Shown one piece after another: positions 8,760 through 15,998 of a DNA stretch of 47,654 nucleotides (the stretch's first letter is position 1; each line of letters begins with the position of its first letter). The notes under the pieces were generated by a model that did not search any database, was not told the DNA's origin, and saw only the letters and a program-made list of their open reading frames with translations. A program made the position numbers and the translations under genes. The DNA comes from Lachnospiraceae bacterium (GTDB lineage: Bacteria; Bacillota; Clostridia; Lachnospirales; Lachnospiraceae), in NCBI GenBank assembly GCA_024697225.1, contig JAILGA010000073.1, forward strand, positions 1 through 47,654. Direction: 5' to 3'.

Positions 8760-10409
8760 ATGAAGAAAACAAAGCTTTTAGCATTACCTTTAATCGCAGC
8801 GCTCGGACTCTCCCTTGCAGCATGCGGCGCAACGGATAACAAAACAGCTTCCGCGCAGGCTGCCGGTGCAGGGGATGCCGGCAAATCAAATGTGGTATAC
8901 AGAACTCTCGATGAGATAAAACAGGACGGGACCGTCAACATCGGAGTGTTCTCGGATAAGAACCCCTTCGGCTATGTTGATGAAAACGGTGCGTATCAGG
9001 GTTACGACGTATACTTTGCAGAGCGCATAGGACAGGATCTCGGAGTGAAGATCAATTACGTATCCACCGAGGCCGCAAACCGCGTCGAGTATCTTGAGAC
9101 AGGCAAGGTTGATATCGTACTCGCAAACTTCACTGTCACCGAGGAGCGCGCACAGAAGGTCGATTTCGCCCTTCCCTATATGAATGTGGCCTTGGGTGTT
9201 GTTTCCCCCGATTCCAATGTCATCACGGATCTTTCCCAGGTAGGCGACGGCGAAGTGATAGTCATCTCCGGCACCACGGCCGAGACCTATCTCACTGAGA
9301 ACAATCCGGAGATAAAGCTTCAGAAGTATGACACCTATGCTAATGCCAAGAATGCTCTCGAGAACGGAAATGCGGTCGCATGGGCAAATGACAACACCGA
9401 GGTCATAGCTTACGCCCTTCAGAACGCGGGCTACACGGTGGGAATACCTACGCTTGGAAGTCAGGATACCATAGCACCCGCGGTATCCAAGGGCAACACC
9501 ACTCTTCTAAACTGGCTCAATGACGAGATCAAGTCCCTTGGCGGTGAGAACTTCTTCCATAAGGATTATGAAGCAACTCTTGTTGACACCTATGGTCTTG
9601 ATTATGAAGAGAGTCTGGTAGTTGAGGGAGGCGGCACGGCCGCAGCAGCCGCAGTACCTGCATCAACAGAAGCAGCCGGCGGCACCATAAAGATTGCGGC
9701 CTCCCCTACTCCCCACGCCGAGATCCTCGCAGAGGCAAAGAAACTCCTTTCCGATCAGGGATGGGATCTGCAGGTCACGGAATTTGAGGATTACGTACAG
9801 CCCAACCTCGTTGTTGAGGCAGGTGAATTTGACGCCAACTACTTCCAGCACGTACCCTATCTCGATTCCTTTAACGAAGAGAACGGAACTCACCTTGTAA
9901 ACGCGGGCGGCATTCACTATGAACCCTTCGGCATTTATCCCGGCACAAAAAAAGCACTTAGCGATATAGCCGACGGCGATGAGATCGCTGTTCCGAATGA
10001 TACGACGAACGAAGCCAGAGCTCTTCTGCTCCTTCAGGACAACGGCATCATCACCTTAAAGGACGGCGTGGGACTGACCGCCACGGTGAGGGATATCGTC
10101 GACAACCCGCACAATGTAAAGATTATCGAGCTTGAGGCTGCTCAGGTAGCACGTGTCATAGGAGAGGCCGCATTCGTCGTTCTGAACGGGAATTATGCCC
10201 TTGAAGCAGGACTATCTGTCGGGAAGGACGCTGTCGCATATGAGGCAAGTGATTCCGAGGCGGCAAAGACCTATGTGAACATCATCGCCGTCGCCCAGGG
10301 AAATGAGAATGAACCCGGCATCAAAGCACTGGTTGATGCTCTGAAATCCGATGCGATCAGGCAGTATATACTTAATACTTACGACGGTGCAGTAATACCG
10401 TTTGATTAA
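8760..10409 (+). CDS. Two-headed ABC substrate-binding lipoprotein (SBP_bac_3 domain fused to MetQ/NlpA domain)
   Basis: A protein of 549 residues. The signal peptide ends in lipobox LAAC with Cys22, so it is anchored outside the membrane. Residues about 50-275 are a polar-amino-acid binding domain of SBP_bac_3 type (GYDVYFAERIGQDLGV, VDIVLANFTVTEERAQKVDF). An Ala/Gly-rich linker (about 285-305) joins a MetQ/NlpA-type domain (306-549: KIAASPTPHAEIL, YFQHVPYLDSFN, IAVPNDTTNEARALLLLQ, IIELEAAQ, LNGNYALEAG). MetQ proteins bind methionine; SBP_bac_3 proteins bind cystine, Gln, His or Arg. The downstream genes supply one importer for each domain type. The ATG at 8760 follows AAAAGGAGGAAG; the longer frame from 8733 is unlikely. 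Methionine plus cyst(e)ine is the inferred pair of substrates. Confidence 0.88.
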   Translation: MKKTKLLALPLIAALGLSLAACGATDNKTASAQAAGAGDAGKSNVVYRTLDEIKQDGTVNIGVFSDKNPFGYVDENGAYQGYDVYFAERIGQDLGVKINYVSTEAANRVEYLETGKVDIVLANFTVTEERAQKVDFALPYMNVALGVVSPDSNVITDLSQVGDGEVIVISGTTAETYLTENNPEIKLQKYDTYANAKNALENGNAVAWANDNTEVIAYALQNAGYTVGIPTLGSQDTIAPAVSKGNTTLLNWLNDEIKSLGGENFFHKDYEATLVDTYGLDYEESLVVEGGGTAAAAAVPASTEAAGGTIKIAASPTPHAEILAEAKKLLSDQGWDLQVTEFEDYVQPNLVVEAGEFDANYFQHVPYLDSFNEENGTHLVNAGGIHYEPFGIYPGTKKALSDIADGDEIAVPNDTTNEARALLLLQDNGIITLKDGVGLTATVRDIVDNPHNVKIIELEAAQVARVIGEAAFVVLNGNYALEAGLSVGKDAVAYEASDSEAAKTYVNIIAVAQGNENEPGIKALVDALKSDAIRQYILNTYDGAVIPFD

Positions 10410-10425
10410 ACAGTACTCGGCACAC

Positions 10426-10461
10426 GTGGCAAAGGGGCATGCCCCTTTGCCACATTTTATT
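10426..10461 (+). terminator. Intrinsic terminator between the binding protein and the transporter genes
   Basis: Bases 10426-10453 are a perfect 28-nt palindrome: GTGGCAAAGGGG and its complement around CATG, followed by ATTTTATT. It should stop part of the transcripts after the binding-protein gene, a common way to make more binding protein than permease. Confidence 0.75.
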
Positions 10462-10488
10462 GACATGGCACGTTTCCTTGGGTAATAT
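10460..10488 (+). promoter_or_regulatory. Predicted internal promoter before metN-like gene
   Basis: TTGACA (10460-10465, perfect), 17-nt spacer, TAATAT (10483-10488). It begins at the end of the terminator tail. A start near 10494-10495 leaves only 3-4 nt before the ATG at 10498, so the transcript would be nearly leaderless. Confidence 0.5.
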
Positions 10489-10497
10489 GTAACAATC

Positions 10498-11274
10498 ATG
10501 GCTTTCATAGAAATCGATCATCTGGAAAAAACTTTTACATCAAAAAGCGGCGATACCGAAGCTCTTAAGGATATCTCCTTCTCTATAGATAAGGGAGAGA
10601 TCTTCGGTGTCATCGGTCTTTCAGGTGCGGGCAAGTCAACTCTTGTGCGCTGCATCAATCTTCTGGAGAAACCCTCCGGAGGACGGGTCATAATAGACGG
10701 CAAGGATATGCTTGCGCTCTCCGAGAGGGAACTGAAGATCGTCAGGCGCGACATCGGCATGATCTTCCAGCACTTCAACCTGCTTATGCAGAGAACCGTT
10801 CTCGACAACGTATGCTTCCCCATGGAAATAGCCGGTGTCAAAAAGAAGGAAGCGAGGGTCAAGGCACTCACCTATCTCGAGCAGGTCGGTCTTGCAGAAA
10901 AAGCTGCGGCTTATCCCGCACAGCTTTCAGGCGGCCAGAAGCAGCGCGTCGCGATAGCGCGTGTCCTTGCTTCAAAACCCAGGATCCTTCTCTGCGACGA
11001 GGCCACCAGTGCGCTTGATCCCCAGACCACACAGTCAATACTGCAGCTCTTAAAGCAGATCAATGAGAAATACAGCATTACAATGGTGGTCATAACCCAT
11101 GAGATGCGCGTGGTCGAGCAGATCTGTGACCGCGTCGCCGTGCTTGAATACGGAAAGATAGTTGAGAGCGGCCGCACAAAGGACGTATTTGAATCACCCA
11201 AAACAGAGGCCGCAAGGCGACTGATCTACACAAGAGACTACAACGATATCATGAGCGGAGGGAGCGGGATATGA
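10498..11274 (+). CDS. metN: MetN-like ABC importer ATPase, without C-terminal regulatory domain
   Basis: A protein of 258 residues with Walker A GLSGAGKST, Q-loop FQHFNLL, signature LSGGQKQRV, Walker B ILLCDEATSALD and H-loop VVITHEM. These match MetN of the methionine uptake family. Typical MetN has about 340 residues with a C-terminal NIL/ACT domain that senses methionine; this one ends about 20 residues after the ATPase core. Transport should therefore not be inhibited directly by internal methionine through that domain. No ribosome site is visible upstream of the ATG. The stop overlaps the next start by 4 nt. It energises the MetI-like permease and probably works with the MetQ half of the fused lipoprotein. 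Confidence 0.85.
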   Translation: MAFIEIDHLEKTFTSKSGDTEALKDISFSIDKGEIFGVIGLSGAGKSTLVRCINLLEKPSGGRVIIDGKDMLALSERELKIVRRDIGMIFQHFNLLMQRTVLDNVCFPMEIAGVKKKEARVKALTYLEQVGLAEKAAAYPAQLSGGQKQRVAIARVLASKPRILLCDEATSALDPQTTQSILQLLKQINEKYSITMVVITHEMRVVEQICDRVAVLEYGKIVESGRTKDVFESPKTEAARRLIYTRDYNDIMSGGSGI

Positions 11275-11936
11275 CCTGGGATGCAGAGACAGTAAAAATG
11301 CTCCTTGAGGGAATAAGGGATACACTGTACATGGTACTCTTTTCCACACTCTTCGGCTACGTGCTTGGACTTCCTCTGGGAATACTCCTCACCGTCAGCG
11401 ACAGGGACGGAATACGTCCCCGCCCGTGGCTGTACAGGATACTTGACATAGTGGTAAACATCCTCAGGAGCGTGCCCTTCCTGATCCTTCTGATACTTGT
11501 GATACCGCTCACGAGACTTCTTGTAGGCAAGAGCTACGGTTCCACCGCTACCATAGTGCCGCTCACCATAGCCGCAGCTCCCTTTATCGCCCGCATGGTG
11601 GAATCCTCCCTCAAGGAGGTTGACAAGGGTGTTATCGAAGCGGCGCAGAGCCTCGGCGCGGGCACGCGCACCATCATATTCAAGGTCCTTATCGGAGAGG
11701 CAAGAACCTCTCTTCTGGTGGGTGTCACCATTTCCCTGGGAACGATACTCGGCTACTCTGCCATGGCCGGTGTTGTCGGCGGAGGCGGCCTGGGCGATAT
11801 TGCGATACGCTACGGCTATTACCGCTATGAGACAGGTATAATGATCGTGACTGTCATCGTCCTTGTGGCACTGGTTCAGATCCTTCAGGCCATCGGCATG
11901 ATGCTGGCAAAAGTTCTCGACAGAAGGCGGGTGTAA
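11271..11936 (+). CDS. metI: MetI-like ABC importer permease
   Basis: A protein of 221 residues, the usual MetI length, with five membrane helices. The MetI pattern is clear: LEGIRDTLYMVLFSTLFGYV at the N-terminus, RSVPFLILL, the cytoplasmic coupling segment EVDKGVIEAAQSLGAG, and AGVVGGGGLGDIAIRYGYYRY near the end. The ATG overlaps the metN stop (ATGA), so translation is coupled. It forms the methionine channel with the ATPase at 10498 and is fed by the MetQ-type half of the lipoprotein. Substrate is inferred from the family. Confidence 0.88.
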   Translation: MTWDAETVKMLLEGIRDTLYMVLFSTLFGYVLGLPLGILLTVSDRDGIRPRPWLYRILDIVVNILRSVPFLILLILVIPLTRLLVGKSYGSTATIVPLTIAAAPFIARMVESSLKEVDKGVIEAAQSLGAGTRTIIFKVLIGEARTSLLVGVTISLGTILGYSAMAGVVGGGGLGDIAIRYGYYRYETGIMIVTVIVLVALVQILQAIGMMLAKVLDRRRV

Positions 11937-11939
11937 GAG

Positions 11940-12599
11940 GTGGATGTCTCAGTCCTCACAGAATATCTGCCTCTCTATAAAGAAGCAGCACTTCTCACCG
12001 TAAAACTGGGATTACTCGGCATACTCTTCGCAACTGTTCTCGGACTTGTATGTGCGGCAGTCCTGTATTTTAAGATCCCGGTTCTTAAAGCGATCGTAAA
12101 GATCTACATTGAACTCTCAAGAAACACTCCCCTGCTCATACAGCTTTTCTTTATCTACTACGGGCTGCCCAAGATCGGCATCCGGACAAGCCCGGAGGTC
12201 TGCGGCGTGGCAGGCCTGGCATTTCTGGGCGGCAGCTACATGGCGGAGGCCTTCAGGAGCGGTCTCGAAGCAATTCCTCTGATTCAGGAAGAGAGCGCGC
12301 TGTCACTCGGGATGACAAGATTCCAGACGATCCGCTACATCATCCTTCCACAGGCTGTCTCCGTGAGTGTTCCCGCCCTTGTTGCCAATGTGATCTTTCT
12401 GTTAAAGGAGACCTCTGTTTTTTCCGCAGTCTCTCTGATGGATCTGATGTTTACGGCAAAGGATCTGATCGGTCTTTATTATGATACTACAGAAGCCCTG
12501 TTCCTGCTGGTGGTCTTTTATCTGATCATACTGCTGCCGGTGGGCATTCTGGGCACCATTCTGGAAAAGAGGGCGCGCTATGCAGGCTTTGGGGCTTGA
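11940..12599 (+). CDS. Polar amino acid ABC importer permease (HisM/GlnP type), first of two
   Basis: A protein of 219 residues with about five membrane helices. The family coupling motif is EAFRSGLEAIPLIQEESALSLGMTRFQTIRYIILPQA; the N-terminal half contains IYIELSRNTPLLIQLFFIYYGLP, typical of His/Gln/Arg/cystine permeases. GTG start at 11940, 3 nt after the metI-like stop; a GGCGGG stretch upstream may serve as the ribosome site. The gene overlaps the next permease by 20 nt. The pair should form a heterodimeric channel using the ATPase at 13285 and the SBP_bac_3 half of the lipoprotein. Cystine is suggested by the Cys-rich leader; Gln, His or Arg remain possible. Confidence 0.87.
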   Translation: MDVSVLTEYLPLYKEAALLTVKLGLLGILFATVLGLVCAAVLYFKIPVLKAIVKIYIELSRNTPLLIQLFFIYYGLPKIGIRTSPEVCGVAGLAFLGGSYMAEAFRSGLEAIPLIQEESALSLGMTRFQTIRYIILPQAVSVSVPALVANVIFLLKETSVFSAVSLMDLMFTAKDLIGLYYDTTEALFLLVVFYLIILLPVGILGTILEKRARYAGFGA

Positions 12600-13257
12600 A
12601 GTCCTTTTCAAGGGCACCAATTTCATAAGACTGCTCGGCGGTCTCGGCGTCGCCTTAAAGATCAGCCTTCTTGCCGTTCTGATCAGCATACCCGCGGGTA
12701 TTCTTCTTGGAACCCTGATGACCGCAAGTAATCCCGTGATCCGCGCCATACTGCGGCTGTATCTCGAGGTCATGCGCATAATGCCTCAGCTGGTACTGCT
12801 TTTCCTTGTTTTCTTCGGCACTACCCGCGCCCTCGGCTGGGATCTCTCCGGCGAGACCTCCGCGCTCATAGTTTTCTCCCTGTGGGGAACAGCCGAAATG
12901 AGCGATCTGGTGAGGGGCGCGATAATATCCATACCGAAACACCAGTACGAGTCGGCTGCAGCTCTTTGCCTGACCCTGCCGCAGACCTATTACCATATCA
13001 TCTTCCCGCAAGCCTTAAGGCGCCTGCTGCCCCTTTCCATAAACCTGATCACCAGGATGATAAAGACCACCAGCCTCATTCTGATGATCGGAGTCGTGGA
13101 AGTGATAAAGGTCTCGCAGCAGATAATCGAGGCGAACAGGATGAGCAGTCCGAACGCGGCGTTCGGTGTTTATCTGACCGTGCTTCTTTTGTATTTTGCG
13201 GCCTGCTTCCCTATCAGCATGCTTGCGCGCTTCCTTGAGAAAAGGGCCGAAATATGA
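12580..13257 (+). CDS. Polar amino acid ABC importer permease (HisM/GlnP type), second of two
   Basis: A protein of 225 residues, homologous in layout to the preceding permease: VMRIMPQLVLLFLVFFGTT in the first half, then the coupling segment VRGAIISIPKHQYESAAALCLTLPQTYYHIIFPQALRR shared with the family. About five membrane helices. The ATG at 12580 lies inside the end of the previous gene (20 nt overlap), which implies coupled translation and equal amounts. The ATPase gene starts 27 nt downstream. Together they form the membrane core of the second importer of this locus. Confidence 0.87.
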   Translation: MQALGLEVLFKGTNFIRLLGGLGVALKISLLAVLISIPAGILLGTLMTASNPVIRAILRLYLEVMRIMPQLVLLFLVFFGTTRALGWDLSGETSALIVFSLWGTAEMSDLVRGAIISIPKHQYESAAALCLTLPQTYYHIIFPQALRRLLPLSINLITRMIKTTSLILMIGVVEVIKVSQQIIEANRMSSPNAAFGVYLTVLLLYFAACFPISMLARFLEKRAEI

Positions 13258-13284
13258 TGTTTTTAAAGTTAACGGAGAATACTT

Positions 13285-14040
13285 ATGAGTGAAAAAGTGC
13301 TTACTCTGCGCGGTGTTGTAAAGGAGTTCGAGGGCCAGACAATACTTGACGGCATAGATCTTGAGGTCGAAAAAGGTGAGGTCGTTGTTATCATAGGACC
13401 CTCAGGCTGCGGCAAATCGACGCTCCTTAGGTGCATCAACGCCCTGGAGCCCATACAGGGCGGAGAGATCCTGCTTCAGGGCAGCCCGGTGAAGGCCGGA
13501 GACAAAAACCTGCCGGTCCTCAGACAGAAGATCGGCATGGTATTCCAGAGCTATGACCTCTTTCCCCATATGACGATCATGGATAACATCACACTGGCAC
13601 CGCGCAAGGTACACAAACGCGACAAGGCTGAGGTTGAGCGCGAAGCTGCCGAGCTCCTGTCGAGGGTCGGACTTGCGGATAAGGCAAAAAGCTTTCCAAG
13701 ACAGCTCTCAGGCGGACAGAAACAGCGTGTTGCAATAGTCAGGATGCTGATCATGCACCCGGAGATACTTCTCTTTGACGAAGTCACGGCCGCTCTCGAT
13801 CCCGAGATGGTGCGCGAAGTGCTGGATGTCATGCTCGAGCTCGCAAAACAGGGCCGCACCATGATAATAGTAACGCACGAGATGGCCTTTGCGCGTGCCG
13901 TGGCTCACAGAATGATATTTATTGATGAAGGACGCATAGTGGAAGAAGGAAAGCCCGATGAGTTCTTTGAATCGCCCAAGACCGAACGCGCACGTAATTT
14001 CCTCAATATGTTCCGGTTCCAGCCGGCTTCCCGGTCATGA
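13285..14040 (+). CDS. Polar amino acid ABC importer ATPase (GlnQ/TcyC type)
   Basis: A protein of 251 residues with Walker A GPSGCGKSTLLRCIN, Q-loop FQSYDLFPHMT, signature LSGGQKQRVAI, Walker B ILLFDEVTAALDPEMV and H-loop IVTHEM. This is the canonical layout of ATPases for glutamine, cystine and related importers. GGAGAA lies upstream of the ATG at 13285. It is the last gene of the importer locus; its stop overlaps the end of the opposite-strand HAD gene by 6 nt. Note the second ATPase for a different permease set in the same locus, at 10498. Confidence 0.9.
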   Translation: MSEKVLTLRGVVKEFEGQTILDGIDLEVEKGEVVVIIGPSGCGKSTLLRCINALEPIQGGEILLQGSPVKAGDKNLPVLRQKIGMVFQSYDLFPHMTIMDNITLAPRKVHKRDKAEVEREAAELLSRVGLADKAKSFPRQLSGGQKQRVAIVRMLIMHPEILLFDEVTAALDPEMVREVLDVMLELAKQGRTMIIVTHEMAFARAVAHRMIFIDEGRIVEEGKPDEFFESPKTERARNFLNMFRFQPASRS

Positions 14041-14709
14041 AAAGACTCTTTTTACTTCATACAGATCCGCACAGATAATATCCGCCAGAGATCTCATCTC
14101 ATCATCCGCGGGGATTATGTCCGGCACCATGATCACATGTAGACCTGCGGCATGTGCCGACCGCACGCCGTTATAAGAGTCCTCGATCGCACACGCATCC
14201 CGGGGATCCACATTCATTGCCCTGCAGGCCAGCAGATATATCTCGGGATCAGGTTTGCTGACCCTCACCTCATCACCGCAGGTCAGAGTATCAAAATACT
14301 TCAGAAATCCTGCCGATCCCAGCTCATTTTCCACAGAAAGCCTCCTCGTTGAGGACGCCAGGCCAAGTCTGACACCATTATTCTTCAGATGCTCGAGGAG
14401 ATTCTCTGCCCCGGGCTTAACCGGAAGCCTGCCGTTATCATATCTGGTGTGGAACATTACCGAACTCTCCTTCATCAGCCTGTCGGCGATCCCCTCCCCG
14501 TGCATTTTTGCATATGCGTTCTCAACGATGTCGCAGGTCTGTTTATTGTTGGTCCCTATGCATCTGCGGAACACTGTCCCGATGTCTTCAAGTTCCCATT
14601 TCTCCGCAAGCTCACGCCAGCAGTCGAGACAAGCCTGCTCGGAATCAAATATCACCCCGTCCATATCGAAAATAACACAATTAAGGCTCCCTGTTTTCAT
14701 ATCTCTCAT
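14035..14709 (-). CDS. HAD-superfamily hydrolase, beta-phosphoglucomutase / sugar phosphatase-like
   Basis: A protein of 224 residues. HAD motif I is FDMDGVIFDSE, the cap follows, motif II is LGLASST, motif III is the lysine in RVSKPDPEIYLLA, and motif IV is AIEDSYNGVRSAHAAG. These features place it among PGMB-like phosphatases acting on sugar phosphates or related metabolites. Soluble, no signal. CGGAGT upstream supports the ATG at 14709. Its 3' end overlaps the importer ATPase on the other strand. The exact substrate cannot be read from the sequence. Confidence 0.85.
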   Translation of the reverse strand: MRDMKTGSLNCVIFDMDGVIFDSEQACLDCWRELAEKWELEDIGTVFRRCIGTNNKQTCDIVENAYAKMHGEGIADRLMKESSVMFHTRYDNGRLPVKPGAENLLEHLKNNGVRLGLASSTRRLSVENELGSAGFLKYFDTLTCGDEVRVSKPDPEIYLLACRAMNVDPRDACAIEDSYNGVRSAHAAGLHVIMVPDIIPADDEMRSLADIICADLYEVKRVFS

Positions 14710-14769
14710 TTGACACTCCGTTCTTTCATGATCAGATGACGCAAAGGCAGCAACCTGCCCTGCCGTTCA

Positions 14770-15813
14770 TTATCTTGCAGCCATAAGCCATACCGGTATC
14801 ATGCTGATCATCCATCCTACGACAAAAATGACCGCGTGCTTTTTCTCGGCATGGATCGCAATAAACTCGCGTATCAGGGCGCTCGGCCAGTAGTAGAACG
14901 CCACGCGACTCCCGATACCGGTACAGGAAAGCCCGATCTTGTGACAGTACCTGAGCGCCCTGTATACATGATAATTGCTGGTCACAAGTGCCGTGTACTT
15001 CCTGCCTTCCTGCGCGTCGAGGATCTGCTTCGAAAACTTCAGATTCTCAAGGGTTGTTCTGGACTTATCCTCAAGAATGATGTCTGATTCCGGGATCTCG
15101 TGTTCAAGCAGATACTTCTTCATCGCCTCCGCTTCCGACACAGTCTCATCGATCCCCTGCCCGCCCGAGGGTATGAGCTTCGGAGGAGTGGGATCGAGTC
15201 TGTAGATATCGATCGCCTTGTTCAGGCGGTCCTCGAGGAGTCTGGATATCCTGTCGCCCTTTAGCAGTCCCGCTCCGTGTATGATCACGTAGTCAAAATC
15301 CCTCTGTCTCGGAACGATCTGCAGAAAAAGCGTGTAGATCATAAACATAAGGAACGACAGAGAAATATATATGACCGTAAAAGTGAATGCCGCTCCGGCA
15401 ATAAACCACATCGTGCGGTATATGGTTTTGAACTTCTCGGAATCATAGGTCACGGAATAAAGTATCGCAAAGACAATTACCAGGGTCTCTCCGATGAAGA
15501 TCGCGATCCCGAGCGAAAGTGACAGCGCATGAGACAGCTTCCTGCCCTCTTTTATCATCATGACGATCCCGTTGTATATCAGGAAAAAAGGAACCAGAAG
15601 CAGCAAGAATATCACGGTATCCACGATGATAACAGCCACTAAGTTCCCGTGTCGTCCCGCGATATTGATAACAAACGGAAACATGGACAAAAGCGCAAGA
15701 AACAACAGGTAGCAGTTGCGATACCTGCTCCTGTCCCTGCTGAAAGTATATCCGAAGAGAAGCCAGCACGTGAGCGAGAAAAGTCCCGTCACGACCGGAA
15801 TGATGTTGTTCAT
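14770..15813 (-). CDS. Polytopic membrane protein with C-terminal DUF218 (YdcF/SanA-like) domain
   Basis: A protein of 347 residues. The first half has about five to six hydrophobic helices. The second half is a DUF218 domain: YVIIHGAGLLKGDRISRLL, LIPSGGQGIDETVSEAEAM, ILEDKSRTTLENLKFSKQIL, LVTSNYHVYRALRYC. Proteins of this kind (SanA, YdcF, ElyC) are linked to envelope maintenance, but the biochemical role is unsettled. A last hydrophobic helix sits at the C-terminus (FVVGWMISMIPVWLM). It is divergent from the hybrid kinase at 15999. A weak AAGG precedes the ATG. Confidence 0.85.
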   Translation of the reverse strand: MNNIIPVVTGLFSLTCWLLFGYTFSRDRSRYRNCYLLFLALLSMFPFVINIAGRHGNLVAVIIVDTVIFLLLLVPFFLIYNGIVMMIKEGRKLSHALSLSLGIAIFIGETLVIVFAILYSVTYDSEKFKTIYRTMWFIAGAAFTFTVIYISLSFLMFMIYTLFLQIVPRQRDFDYVIIHGAGLLKGDRISRLLEDRLNKAIDIYRLDPTPPKLIPSGGQGIDETVSEAEAMKKYLLEHEIPESDIILEDKSRTTLENLKFSKQILDAQEGRKYTALVTSNYHVYRALRYCHKIGLSCTGIGSRVAFYYWPSALIREFIAIHAEKKHAVIFVVGWMISMIPVWLMAAR

Positions 15814-15932
15814 AACCTTATTCTCAGCCTTTCACAGCGATCATCTGTTTACCCGTTTTGCAAACATCTAAAAGATGATATCACAGAGAAGCTGTTTTCT
15901 CAAATCGGGCATAAAAACTGTCATCACGAGTT

Positions 15933-15962
15933 TTGACCATAATGAAACATATATGTTATTAT
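15933..15962 (+). promoter_or_regulatory. Predicted promoter of the hybrid histidine kinase
   Basis: TTGACC (15933-15938), 18-nt spacer, TATTAT (15957-15962). Both boxes are one mismatch from consensus. Transcription would start near 15969, about 30 nt before the start codon. Confidence 0.55.
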
Positions 15963-15998
15963 AGAAAAAACAGCATCTCCGAAGTCAGAAGGGGGACT

